Shown: positions 23,198-32,206, counted from the first letter of the stretch. The stretch is DNA of 35,266 nucleotides from Pseudomonas caspiana (GCF_002158995.1 NZ_LOHF01000037.1:1-35266), one strand, 5' to 3'. A program made the numbers and translations. The notes: generated by a model from the letters alone, not told the origin.

Positions 23198-23234
23198 GGG
23201 GTTGTTCCTTAGGCAGGGGACAACCCCTTTTTTT
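23198..23234 (+). terminator. Strong intrinsic terminator, possible sRNA end
   Basis: GGGGTTGT (23198-23205) pairs with ACAACCCC (23220-23227), followed by seven T. It lies 174 bp after the response regulator stop and 112 bp before the hydrolase start. It may end the two-regulator transcript or a short RNA beginning around 23120-23160. Confidence 0.8.
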
Positions 23235-23345
23235 GTTCTATATATTCTTTTTAGCTATTTCTTGATAGCTTCTTATTCCTTAACGAATATATATCAGCTC
23301 CTTATACTGCGCTCAATGAATGCACCCATGCAGGAGGCTGACCCC

Positions 23346-23927
23346 ATGCATAACGAGTCGATCCGCTATTTGATCGTGCCAGGCTGGCAGGGGTCGGGCG
23401 ATGAGCATTGGCAAACCCACTGGCAGAACAGCCTGCCAAACAGTGCTCGCGTCGAACAGGCCGACTGGCTCAAACCGCGTCGTGAAGACTGGGTCGGCGA
23501 GTTGCAGCGCAGTATCGCGGCAGACAGCACGCCCGTGATCCTGATTGCTCACAGCCTGGGGTGCATCACCGTTGCGCATTGGGCACGGCTGGCTCCGCTG
23601 GAATCGCTGCGTCAGGTTCAGGGGGCGCTGCTGGTCGCGCCGGCTGATGTCGAGCGGCCTAACTGCTCGCCAGCTCTGCGCAACTTCGCGCCGATCCCCA
23701 AGGATCTGCTGCCATTCCCTACTCAGATCGTCACCTCGGATAACGATGCGGCGGTCAGCACCCAGCGGGCGCTTGAGATGGCTCGCGATTGGGGGGCCGA
23801 AACCGGCATTCTCAGCGAGGCCGGGCACATCAACGTCAAGTCAGGTCATCGCCGCTGGGAGCAAGGTTTCGCCTACCTGTACCGCCTGCAGAGCCGAATG
23901 GAACAACACGCGCGGCGTCGCGCATGA
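23346..23927 (+). CDS. RBBP9/YdeN-type serine hydrolase
   Basis: A 193-aa alpha/beta hydrolase. It begins MHNESIRYLIVPGWQGSGDE with HWQTHW, the hallmark of the RBBP9/YdeN family. The nucleophile is the Ser of IAHSLGC, the acid is probably in VTSDNDAAV, and the His is in SEAGHINVKSG. Substrate unknown. The ATG at 23346 is chosen over upstream ATGs because AGGAGG lies 8 bases before it. The next gene starts 94 bp downstream on the same strand. Confidence 0.88.
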   Translation: MHNESIRYLIVPGWQGSGDEHWQTHWQNSLPNSARVEQADWLKPRREDWVGELQRSIAADSTPVILIAHSLGCITVAHWARLAPLESLRQVQGALLVAPADVERPNCSPALRNFAPIPKDLLPFPTQIVTSDNDAAVSTQRALEMARDWGAETGILSEAGHINVKSGHRRWEQGFAYLYRLQSRMEQHARRRA

Positions 23928-24021
23928 ACTTATGCAGCGCGAAACCTATCGCGCTTGCTTCCTCGCCCTATTTGATTTTTTAACGTTTGAGCCGTCGCAA
24001 GGGCTCAGGCGGGAGTTTGCC

Positions 24022-24972
24022 ATGAGCCTGAATGAACCCTTCGGTCAGCCTTTGTTGACCTTCCCCGACGCAGAAAAAAGCCCGCTTAGCATTCGTGCCA
24101 AGGCATTGGTATTCATCGATCCGCGTTCGCGCCAGTTACGTAAAGAAATGGAGCAACTGGCACCTCGTGCGCTGCCGGTGTTGATACGTGGCGAGTCGGG
24201 CACCGGTAAAGAGTTACTGGCGCGGCACATCCACCGTGGCAGCGATCGCACCGGGCTGTTCGTGTCGGTCAATTGCGGCGCGATCAGCCCGACCTATGCC
24301 GATGCCGAGCTGTTTGGTTATGCCGCCGGTGCTCATAGCGGTTCCGCCAGCAGCCGCGCCGGTTGGTTCGGCTCAGCCAATGGCGGCACCCTGTATCTGG
24401 ATGAGATTGGCGACCTGCCGTTGCCGATCCAAATCAAGTTACTCGCCGCCCTGGAAAATCACGAAGTCACCCGTGTTGGCGCACATCAACCCAGCCCGGT
24501 CGATGTGCGGTTGGTAGCTGCCACCAGCATTGATCTGGGCCAGGCCGTTGCGGCCGGTAAATTCCACGAGCGCTTGTTCCATTACCTCAGCGAAGGCCAT
24601 CTGGACTTGCCGCCATTGCGCGAGCAACCCGGGAACATCCTGCCGCTGGCCGAATACTTTCTCGGTATCTACAGCCAGCGTCTGGACCTCGCCGTGCCGT
24701 TGATCAGTGATGCTGCGCAAGCAATCCTGGAAGCCCATGACTGGCCAGGCAATACGCGTGAACTGGAAAACGTTATCCACTTCGCGTTGCTGGTCAGCAG
24801 CGGCGATGAGGTATTGCCGGAGCATCTGAACTTACCCGCAAAGACGGATCCATTTGTGCAACTGGAGCTCCTTGTAGGAAAACTTCTTGTTGGTGCAAAG
24901 GTTGAGCAACTCTTTGCAGTGCAGCGGCTGCTAGAAACGGTCAATTCCAGGCTGGAAAGCGCTACACGCTAG
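24022..24972 (+). CDS. Sigma54-type AAA+ protein, SfnR-like, without visible HTH
   Basis: A 316-aa protein. The AAA+ domain covers about 20-265: Walker A GESGTGKE (57-64), Walker B GGTLYLDEIGDL (121-132), an arginine-finger region near VRLVAATS, and AHDWPGNTRELENVI as sensor II. The sigma54-contact loop reads GAHSGS (103-108) where most family members have GAFTGA. There is no N-terminal receiver, as in the sulfone regulator SfnR. After LNLPAKTDPF only about 40 residues remain, with no Fis-type helix-turn-helix, so DNA binding is not explained. The ATG has GGGAG 7 bases upstream. Its place next to sulfur genes suggests a role in organosulfur control. Whether the missing end is truncation or normal for this subfamily is unclear. 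Confidence 0.82.
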   Translation: MSLNEPFGQPLLTFPDAEKSPLSIRAKALVFIDPRSRQLRKEMEQLAPRALPVLIRGESGTGKELLARHIHRGSDRTGLFVSVNCGAISPTYADAELFGYAAGAHSGSASSRAGWFGSANGGTLYLDEIGDLPLPIQIKLLAALENHEVTRVGAHQPSPVDVRLVAATSIDLGQAVAAGKFHERLFHYLSEGHLDLPPLREQPGNILPLAEYFLGIYSQRLDLAVPLISDAAQAILEAHDWPGNTRELENVIHFALLVSSGDEVLPEHLNLPAKTDPFVQLELLVGKLLVGAKVEQLFAVQRLLETVNSRLESATR

Positions 24973-24994
24973 CGCAGCTACCCCGGTTTTACGA

Positions 24995-25030
24995 CGCCGC
25001 ATCTTTACCAAGGATGCGGCGCTTTTTTTT
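24995..25030 (+). terminator. Intrinsic terminator after the AAA+ gene
   Basis: CGCCGCATC (24995-25003) pairs with GATGCGGCG (25013-25021), then C and eight T. It closes the transcript before the Rhs locus. Confidence 0.9.
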
Positions 25031-25349
25031 GTGGACAAAAAAGCACCTGCTTTAATCCTGCACTACAGAGGGATTGGTCTTACAGTGCCTGACTCTTTAT
25101 CCCTTGCGAGTTGCTGATTATTGGGTCTTGAAGTTGTAGTTTATGGCGCATTTACAGCACTGTTCATTACTTTTTATTGCGTGCGCTAGACAATAAAAAA
25201 TATTTAAATCAGTCTGAGTGCAAGAAGTTAGTTTCACTGTTCGGCACTCACAGTCGCAGTCTGCTTCTTATGTAATCTCTGCTTAAGTTATTGCTTAGGT
25301 ATCTAATAATTGTTGAGGCTTCTTGTATGAGGCCTATAAAAGGATTTTT
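25031..25349 (+). promoter_or_regulatory. AT-rich leader of the Rhs locus
   Basis: About 320 bp without a gene and clearly richer in A+T than either flank, holding the presumed promoter of the three-gene Rhs operon. I see no clear operator. The change in composition marks the left edge of a probably acquired block. Confidence 0.4.
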
Positions 25350-26339
25350 ATGACTGGTCATTGGAATGCACCTGAAATATTTGCGCTTGAAAGTGCAACT
25401 GGAAATAATAATGTGTACGCAAATGGGCGTCAGTCTATTCGGGTAAGAATGACAATTAAGGTCATTGATATTAATGGGGAGCCCGCGGTGCTGACGGAGA
25501 AGGAAAGGCGCAGTATTACGCTGGTGAATTTTCACGGCAACGCGGAACTGACCTACCACGATACCTGGTCTAGTTCGCCACTGAATCCCGCGAAAGGAAA
25601 ATGGGACTGGTCCGTACAGAATAATGGCGGCTACAGCTACTTCCCGTCGTCGGGAGCTCGTACGCTGTCAACCGAGCAAGAGGTGGCGCGAGCACAAAGT
25701 TCTGATGAGGCGTACATCGATTTTTACTTGCGTACTGTAGATGTCACCCCGTTCACCGTGAGCGCTCGGATTACTCGTGACGATGGCACCGTGTTCTACT
25801 CCCGCAATATGGCAGGTGGGGCGCTGCTATTGTCCCCTGTCCGCCCCAAGTCTTACCGTCCCGCTGACTACTATCTGGAAGAAGTCGTCATCGTTCCTCA
25901 GCGTTATCTTGATGGTAGCAAGGGGCAGTTCGGTGTAGGGCATCTGTCTTATTTTCGATTTGGATTAAATGAAAACCCCAGTCTTGAGTTCCGCGACATC
26001 ACGTGTTCCCCGGGAGGCTTGCATGGCGACATTGGTCCCGGTTGGACGAATGAGGCCGCGACCATGGTTGGCTATGTCAAGCCAGGGCAAAAAAACATTA
26101 ATTATCTTTTTCCTTTGACGTATGTCGACCCTGAACTGAAATGGGACCCACGACCTGGACAGATTTTACTTACCAAAACCTATGTTCAGGCTCGGCCTAA
26201 TAATTATTTTACTCAACTTCTTGGTCGAACGGCGGTGCTAAACACCTCTCTGAGGGCAACTGATGAATATGGAAATGTGCATCAATTGAACGTGCGGTTC
26301 AAAAATAACCAGCGAACCGGTGACATTGAACTGGTTTAG
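25350..26339 (+). CDS. Unrecognised 329-aa protein at the head of the Rhs operon
   Basis: I do not recognise the family. It starts MTGHWNAPEIFALESATGNN, has no signal peptide or membrane helix, and reads as mostly beta-strand with many aromatic residues (LTYHDTWSSSPLNPAKGKWD, FYLRTVDVTPFTVSARITRD). It contains only one Cys (DITCSPGG). The 5' part is more AT-rich than the rest of the window. The ATG at 25350 was chosen because AAAGGA lies just upstream. It is followed after 66 bp by the YD-repeat gene on the same strand, so it may be a chaperone, adaptor or carrier for the Rhs proteins, or a secreted partner. That is inferred from position only. Confidence 0.75.
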   Translation: MTGHWNAPEIFALESATGNNNVYANGRQSIRVRMTIKVIDINGEPAVLTEKERRSITLVNFHGNAELTYHDTWSSSPLNPAKGKWDWSVQNNGGYSYFPSSGARTLSTEQEVARAQSSDEAYIDFYLRTVDVTPFTVSARITRDDGTVFYSRNMAGGALLLSPVRPKSYRPADYYLEEVVIVPQRYLDGSKGQFGVGHLSYFRFGLNENPSLEFRDITCSPGGLHGDIGPGWTNEAATMVGYVKPGQKNINYLFPLTYVDPELKWDPRPGQILLTKTYVQARPNNYFTQLLGRTAVLNTSLRATDEYGNVHQLNVRFKNNQRTGDIELV

Positions 26340-26405
26340 TCAATTGATAGAGTCGCGCCTGGTCTCCGGGCGCGGTTCCTTAAACGGCTTCCCTGTGGAG
26401 CGGTA

Positions 26406-29400
26406 ATGCATATGAACAGTTTTCACTCCAATGCTTATAATTTTGCAAGTTTCGTCAGCGCCGGTGTTGACCCCAGAACCGGGACATACAGTTGTAATCT
26501 ATCCCTATCAACATTATTGGCAAATGTGTTAAGTGGGCCATCACTTCCTATAACGATGGGGTTTAACGGCCTCAACCTAAGTTCTACGGGGTTGGGAGCG
26601 GGCTGGTCTATACCGCTGTCACGCTATCATGGAAAAACTCGCCAACTCAGCCTGTCGACCGGTGCAACACATATCGCCAATACAGCTCCCGATCGGTTCG
26701 TGATCGCTGACAAGAAAGTCCGGGATATAAAAACCAGCCGCTCGGGCGACGAGTTGATCATCGAGCACAAGTCGGGAGTTGTTGAGGTACTGACTAACCC
26801 TGCCCTGAATTGGGACGAGTGGGTCGTTTCCAGAATTTATTCACCCGAAGGTCGGGTCGTCCACTTGTCGTATCGAGTCGTCGCAGGGCAGCGTTTGCTG
26901 CGTGAAATCCGGGACGAAAGTCAGGCGCTGATGACCCTTGATATTGTTAATGGCTCGACAAGAGTTTCGAGTATTACGCTATGGCCTGACAGTCCGGCTG
27001 ACAAGCTGGTTTTCGGCCTGCTGATCCAGAATAACGAGCTGACTAAAATCACCTTGTCGCTGGAAAATGGCAAGCTGGCATCGTGGCGTTTCAGCTATCA
27101 AAGCGTGAACGGTCTGCGTTTGATTTCCAGACTGGAGTTACCAACAGGGGCTGTTGAGCAAGTGGCCTACCGGGCTTCGGCGTTGACTCTGCCCTTGGGG
27201 GCGCCTGTCAAGGCGCTGCCTGCGGTTGCGTCGCACGTCACCCTCCCGCGCTCCAACCAGGCGCCCATAACCCGAACTTATCGTTACTCGAACCGCAACT
27301 ACTTAGGCAATGGCTCCAGTGTTTCATGGCGTGATGACGGCGATAACCTGTATCGGGCGGCGGGCAGCTATGAGTATGAAGTTTTCGAGGACCTGATGGT
27401 CGGGGCCGGATCTGCTGCACGCGTGATGCGCAGTACCAAACGTGTTTACAACCGCTTTCACCTCCAGGTTGAAGAAACGGTCATCCAGAACGGCAAAACA
27501 GTGCGCAGGCGCACGCGATATCATGAAAAGCCGGGTTTGAGATTCGAGGATCAGCCCGGTAACTTTCAGCTACCAGCCGCGGTTCAGGTGTCCTGGTCTG
27601 ATGCTGCGAAACCTGAGGTTAGTCGCGAGGAGACGACCTCCACCGAGTACGACGATTTCGGCAATATCCTCAAGAAAGTCTCGCCTGCCGGTATTACAGA
27701 AGTCTTCGAGTACTACCCGCCAGGCGCTTCTGATGGCTGCCCGGCAGATGCATTCGGCGGGGTGCGCTGGCTCAAGCGCAAGACACTCATACCCGCACCG
27801 GATCGTGCACCCGCACCCACCTTGATCACGCAATACCGCTACACCGAGCTACCTTCGGCGAGTGCCGAGCGTGGGCATTTTCTGGCCCTTGCTCAAGAGT
27901 CGGTTCTGCAAGGCGGGCAGTCGGTGCCGATCATCACAATCGCGCGGCAGTACGAGAACGATCCCAAAAGCATGTTCTTCGGCCGAGTGAGGCAAAGGGT
28001 CGAGACAGTAGAGGGCATTGATACTGTTCTGAACCATCGCTATGAGGTGCGTGATAACGCCGTGTGCACCCATACCACTCTGATCGCCAGGGATGGCACC
28101 CGAAGTACCCAGTCTCACTGGCAGAACAAGCTAACAGGGGCGCAGGTAAAGTTCGTTGAACAGTTGGGCGTCACCGTGGAAACGACTCATGACCGGCTAG
28201 GGCGTAAGGCTCAGGAAATACTCGCTCCGCGGACTGCGGACCAGGCCACTAGAGTTCACAGCTACGAGCTGGCCAACACGCTGGCTGATGAAGTAGCGAT
28301 GCGCACGATTGCACCTAATGGTGCTGAAACGGTTACCCGGCTGGATGGATTGAGTCGCAAACTTGTTGTTGAGATGCAGGATGTCGACGGTGCGGGACAA
28401 CCCATGCGAACTATTTATCGCGCTCGGTACGACGGGCTTGGGCAGTTGGCTGAAGAGATGAGTACTGACTGGCTCGACGGCAAGCCTTTCCCGCTCATGA
28501 CTCGATATGCGTACGACGACTGGGGCAGCCGCATCGCAACGATTGGCCCGGACGGGATGGTCACCCACGACCGTTATGACCCGGTCACGCTCGTTCAGAC
28601 TCAAGGCGCCGATGAGGCGGGTCGCACCGTCATCACCAAAAACGTGTTCGGCAAGAACGAATCGGTTGAACGTTTTGACCGGAAAGGCGTTTCCTACGGC
28701 GTTACTCGATACGTTTACGACGGCCTGGGCCGGTGCGTTCAACAGGTAGATCCACTGGGGCGTACCACGCGGTATACCTATGATTTTGCTGATCGCCTGA
28801 CAATGACCCTGTTGCCGGACGGCACGCGCATCAAGAAGGCGTACGTCAAACACAGTACCGAAGACCTGGCGACGCATATCTGGGTCGACGACTATCTGGC
28901 CGGTCAGCGTACTTACGATGGTCTGCTGCGTGTCTCGAGCATCACCGTTGGCGGGCGTACTGAGACTTTCAGCTACGAGGGGGCGCAGCCAAATCCTGCG
29001 ACCCATGTTACGGCCAGCGGCAAGCTGATTTCTTACCAGTACGACCCGGCGCTGAACAATCAGATGACCGAGCGCCATGTTGCGAGCGATAGCACGTTAT
29101 CTGCCAGTTTCCGCTACGACAGCACCCACGCCAGACTGATTCAGGCTGCAAGCCCGGCCTGTCAGCAACGGCTTCGTTATCTCCCGTCGGGCAAGTTAAG
29201 TAACGAGCAGGTCACGCAGGGGAGTTCTACACGGGAGGCTACGCAGCGAACCTCACTCAATGGTTTGCCTTTGCGCTCTGTGGATGCGACCGGCGCTACC
29301 CGGATCACCCGCTATGACCCGCTGTGTCGAGTCGCGCAGGTGGAGCAGGGGACGATCAAGGCGGACTACGCCTATGACCCGTTCGGACGCGTCAGCAAAA

Positions 29401-29948
29401 TCGTTACCGTCGATGCCCAAACAGGTCGTCAGCTCACCACGCAGATGGAATACGACGACTTTGGCCGTGAGGTGCGTCGCCTGTTGACCGTCGACGCCAA
29501 TGTGCCGGAAGAACTTTCTCAGCAGTTCGACAGTAACGACAAACTGATCAGGCGCGTGCTTCGCCGCGGTAGTGCGGTATTGCGCGACGAACAGTTCACC
29601 TATGACCTGCGCGGCCGCCTGCAGCGATTCCAGTGCGCCGGCGAGCACTTGCCGGTGGATTCGGCGGGCAAATCGATCCTCCGTCAGGACTACGTTTTTG
29701 ATGCGCTGGACAACATCCGCCAGCTGAAAACGGTATTTGTTGGCGGTGAAGATCTCGCCACTTATGCATACGACAATTTCGACAAAACCCAACTGAGTCG
29801 TGTCCGCCACAGTCATCCGGACTATGCGGAGCAAGACGCTGGATTTTCTTATGACCAGGACGGCAATCAGCTCAACGACGAGCGCGGCCGACGCCTGAAT
29901 TACGACGGTTTGGGCCGACTGGCCTCGGTCGCGGAGGCTCAATCATGA
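26406..29948 (+). CDS. YD-repeat (Rhs/TccC-like) shell protein
   Basis: A 1180-aa protein. The N-terminus (NAYNFASFVSAGVDPRTGTY, FNGLNLSSTGLGAGW) is typical of Pseudomonas Rhs/YD-repeat proteins that resemble Tc toxin components. Many YD repeats follow, mainly from about residue 420: YDGLGQL, YDDWGSR, RYVYDGLGRCVQQVDPLGRT, YDPFGRVSKI, YDDFGREVRR, YDGLGRLASV. Such repeats build a hollow shell that holds a toxin. There is no signal peptide, PAAR or VgrG domain, so no T6SS link is visible. The frame stops in the middle of the repeat series (TGA 29946-29948), and the next ORF starts in an ATGA overlap and continues with YRYDALDRL. The two ORFs together make what is usually one polypeptide. A GGAG precedes the ATG at 26406; another ATG follows at 26412. 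Confidence 0.88.
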   Translation: MHMNSFHSNAYNFASFVSAGVDPRTGTYSCNLSLSTLLANVLSGPSLPITMGFNGLNLSSTGLGAGWSIPLSRYHGKTRQLSLSTGATHIANTAPDRFVIADKKVRDIKTSRSGDELIIEHKSGVVEVLTNPALNWDEWVVSRIYSPEGRVVHLSYRVVAGQRLLREIRDESQALMTLDIVNGSTRVSSITLWPDSPADKLVFGLLIQNNELTKITLSLENGKLASWRFSYQSVNGLRLISRLELPTGAVEQVAYRASALTLPLGAPVKALPAVASHVTLPRSNQAPITRTYRYSNRNYLGNGSSVSWRDDGDNLYRAAGSYEYEVFEDLMVGAGSAARVMRSTKRVYNRFHLQVEETVIQNGKTVRRRTRYHEKPGLRFEDQPGNFQLPAAVQVSWSDAAKPEVSREETTSTEYDDFGNILKKVSPAGITEVFEYYPPGASDGCPADAFGGVRWLKRKTLIPAPDRAPAPTLITQYRYTELPSASAERGHFLALAQESVLQGGQSVPIITIARQYENDPKSMFFGRVRQRVETVEGIDTVLNHRYEVRDNAVCTHTTLIARDGTRSTQSHWQNKLTGAQVKFVEQLGVTVETTHDRLGRKAQEILAPRTADQATRVHSYELANTLADEVAMRTIAPNGAETVTRLDGLSRKLVVEMQDVDGAGQPMRTIYRARYDGLGQLAEEMSTDWLDGKPFPLMTRYAYDDWGSRIATIGPDGMVTHDRYDPVTLVQTQGADEAGRTVITKNVFGKNESVERFDRKGVSYGVTRYVYDGLGRCVQQVDPLGRTTRYTYDFADRLTMTLLPDGTRIKKAYVKHSTEDLATHIWVDDYLAGQRTYDGLLRVSSITVGGRTETFSYEGAQPNPATHVTASGKLISYQYDPALNNQMTERHVASDSTLSASFRYDSTHARLIQAASPACQQRLRYLPSGKLSNEQVTQGSSTREATQRTSLNGLPLRSVDATGATRITRYDPLCRVAQVEQGTIKADYAYDPFGRVSKIVTVDAQTGRQLTTQMEYDDFGREVRRLLTVDANVPEELSQQFDSNDKLIRRVLRRGSAVLRDEQFTYDLRGRLQRFQCAGEHLPVDSAGKSILRQDYVFDALDNIRQLKTVFVGGEDLATYAYDNFDKTQLSRVRHSHPDYAEQDAGFSYDQDGNQLNDERGRRLNYDGLGRLASVAEAQS

Positions 29949-31153
29949 ACCCGCAAAGTATATTGATCAGTTATCGCTACGACGCCCTTGATCGTCTGAT
30001 CGGCATCGAACCCGCAGGCGAGCCTGCCAGTACCCGTGTGTACACCGATGGCCGCATTGCCGCGCAGTTTCAGGGGGCGCTACACCACAGCGTGATGGAG
30101 GCGGGCGGGCAGGTATTGGCTCAGTCCAGCCGGTCCGGCGATACCCTGGCGACTAGCTTGTTGGGCTGCGACTCTCAAGGCAGTGTTGTGCAGTCGGTCA
30201 CCGGCGATCACATCCACGCCAGCGTTTACACCCCCTATGGCGGCCATACTGTAGAAAGCGGTCTGCAAAGCCTGCCGGGATTTAACGGCGAGCAACCTGA
30301 TCCGGTCACGGGCTGCTATTTGCTTGGTAATGGCTATCGTGCCTACAACCCGGCATTGATGCGCTTTCACAGCCCCGACAGCCTCAGCCCATTTGATTCG
30401 GGTGGGGTAAACCCTTACGCCTATTGCCTGGGCGACCCGATAAACATGAGCGACCCCACCGGGCACTTTTCGTGGAAATCGATCTTAAGCATTGCGCTTT
30501 CTGCCGCAGCCATTGCCATCACTGTCATCACACTGGGGTCGGGAGTGCCGCTCACGGGGCCGCTGATTTTCGCGGCGGTCGTCGGCGTCGCCAGCGAAGC
30601 GCTGAGTATCGCGAGTGAATTGGCGGAGGAGTTGGCGCCTGACTCTGAGGCGGGATCGATTTTAGGCCAGCTCAGTCTGGGGTTAGCGGTGTTATCCGTG
30701 GCTTCTCCCTACGCCGCCAAGCATGCTGCCTCTCGTGGATCCCGTGCGGCGTCCGGGTTCTTCAACGCCGGACCTGTTTCGGTAACGCGTCAGGGCGCGG
30801 TCCGGGTGTCCAACGGGCAGGCCCTGAAAAGCCTCAGTGGTGTGGCAAAGCTCGGCAACGGAGCAAGAAATACCGTCGCACTTCAGAATCGGCTGGCCAA
30901 GGCGGAGAAGATTTTGCAGTACGTCAAATATGCTACTTATCCAGCCAAGGCTGCCTACTACACCGATAAGTTCGTCGTTCCTTTCTTCAACCCGCCCGCT
31001 GACGGCCAGCCTGACGATGCTCCTTCAACACTCGACGCCTTTGTGCGCGGCGATGCGCAGGGCGGCGCAGAGGGCTTGGGGCAGAGCAACTTCAAACCGG
31101 GCGACTTTCTCAGGGGCGATCAAACTTTGGCGCAGGATATCAGGGACTTTTAA
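29945..31153 (+). CDS. Rhs-core protein with variable C-terminus (TccC-like toxin part)
   Basis: A 402-aa protein. Residues 9-110 continue the YD repeats; 111-174 are the Rhs-associated core (GFNGEQPDPVTGCYLLGNGY, FHSPDSLSPFDSGGVNPYAY, then CLGDPINMSDPTGHFSW), very like TccC proteins. After the DPTG (170-173) the variable part begins: a hydrophobic stretch at 180-217, then a region rich in Ala and Ser with no recognised catalytic motif, ending in an acidic, glycine-rich tail. It has its own ribosome binding site (GGAGG 7 bases before the ATG) and shares ATGA with the shell gene, so it appears to be a true separate ORF. No immunity gene follows within the 181 bp before metQ, fitting a toxin aimed at eukaryotic hosts better than at sister cells. 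Confidence 0.85.
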   Translation: MNPQSILISYRYDALDRLIGIEPAGEPASTRVYTDGRIAAQFQGALHHSVMEAGGQVLAQSSRSGDTLATSLLGCDSQGSVVQSVTGDHIHASVYTPYGGHTVESGLQSLPGFNGEQPDPVTGCYLLGNGYRAYNPALMRFHSPDSLSPFDSGGVNPYAYCLGDPINMSDPTGHFSWKSILSIALSAAAIAITVITLGSGVPLTGPLIFAAVVGVASEALSIASELAEELAPDSEAGSILGQLSLGLAVLSVASPYAAKHAASRGSRAASGFFNAGPVSVTRQGAVRVSNGQALKSLSGVAKLGNGARNTVALQNRLAKAEKILQYVKYATYPAKAAYYTDKFVVPFFNPPADGQPDDAPSTLDAFVRGDAQGGAEGLGQSNFKPGDFLRGDQTLAQDIRDF

Positions 31154-31334
31154 CAGTCGGTTCGCTCCACTATCGACCTTCTAAAAAAGCATAAGTAATT
31201 GCTAAAAAAGTATTGTATTGGAATAAATAAAGCCGGTAATGTCCGCTCCACGCCCCCGACTGCACTCGCAGCCGGGGGCAACTCATTGAAGAGCTGTCGT
31301 ATACATCGACCTCGATTTTCTCTAAGGACATTGC

Positions 31335-32117
31335 ATGAAAAAGACATTGCTGTTGACCGCTCTGGCGGCCGTATTTTCGGTAAGCGTGGCTCAAGCAGCC
31401 GAGAAACTGGTCGTTGGTGCTACGCCAGTTCCTCACGCGGAAATCCTGGAGTTGATCAAGCCTGATCTGGCTAAAGAAGGCGTGGATCTGGAAATCAAGG
31501 TTTTCACCGACTACGTGCAGCCAAACGTGCAACTGAATGAAAAGCGTCTGGACGCCAACTACTTCCAGACCAAGCCTTACCTGGATGGCTTCAACAAAGG
31601 TAAAGGCGCAACGCTGGTGACCGGTGTTGGCGTACACGTTGAACCGTTCGGTGGCTACTCCAGCAAGTTCAAGAAAATCGCTGACCTGCCAGAAGGCGCA
31701 ACCATCGCCATCCCTAACGAAGGCAGCAATGCCGGTCGTGCTCTGCTGCTGTTGCAGAAGAATGGCCTGATCACCCTGAAAAACCCGACCGACGCACTGG
31801 CGACCCCGAAAGACATCGCCACCAATCCGAAGAAATTCAAGTTCCGCGAGCTGGAATCGGCTGTACTGCCACGCGCTCTGGGCCAGGTTGACCTTGCGCT
31901 GATCAACACCAACTACGCGCTGGAAGCCAAGCTGAACCCGCAGAAAGACGCGCTGATCATCGAAGGTGCCGATTCGCCTTACGTTAACTTCCTGGTGACC
32001 CGCTCCGATAACGCTCACACCGACGCTATCGAGAAACTGTCCAAGGCCCTGACCAGCCAGAAAGTAAAAAACTTCATCAACAAGAAGTACGACGGTGCGG
32101 TACTGCCTGCGTTCTGA
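31335..32117 (+). CDS. metQ: MetQ-family methionine-binding protein, orphan
   Basis: A 260-aa NlpA/MetQ family periplasmic binding protein. The signal peptide (MKKTLLLTALAAVFSVSVAQ) is cleaved after AQA; there is no lipobox cysteine. KLVVGATPVPHAEILELIKP, LNEKRLDANYFQTKPYLDGF and LINTNYALEAKLNP are the methionine-site blocks of the family. It binds methionine or a related sulfur compound. Neither metN nor metI is adjacent, so it must work with a transporter encoded elsewhere. AAGGA lies 7 bases before the ATG. The upstream gap is AT-rich, as in other sulfur-regulated promoters of this window. Confidence 0.92.
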   Translation: MKKTLLLTALAAVFSVSVAQAAEKLVVGATPVPHAEILELIKPDLAKEGVDLEIKVFTDYVQPNVQLNEKRLDANYFQTKPYLDGFNKGKGATLVTGVGVHVEPFGGYSSKFKKIADLPEGATIAIPNEGSNAGRALLLLQKNGLITLKNPTDALATPKDIATNPKKFKFRELESAVLPRALGQVDLALINTNYALEAKLNPQKDALIIEGADSPYVNFLVTRSDNAHTDAIEKLSKALTSQKVKNFINKKYDGAVLPAF

Positions 32118-32142
32118 TTGCTGAGCTGAACACGTAATACCC

Positions 32143-32175
32143 AACGCCGAGGCTGGCAACAGCGTCGGCGTTTTT
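32143..32175 (+). terminator. Intrinsic terminator after metQ
   Basis: AACGCCGA (32143-32150) pairs with TCGGCGTT (32165-32172), ending in five T. Confidence 0.88.
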
Positions 32176-32206
32176 GTGTGTGGGTTATCGCGCCGGGCAC
32201 AAATCT

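Noticed and set aside
29253..29942. Long minus-strand frames inside the Rhs genes, also 28197-29078.
   Set aside because: They are shadows of the YD-repeat coding frame and have no start signals; they are not immunity genes.
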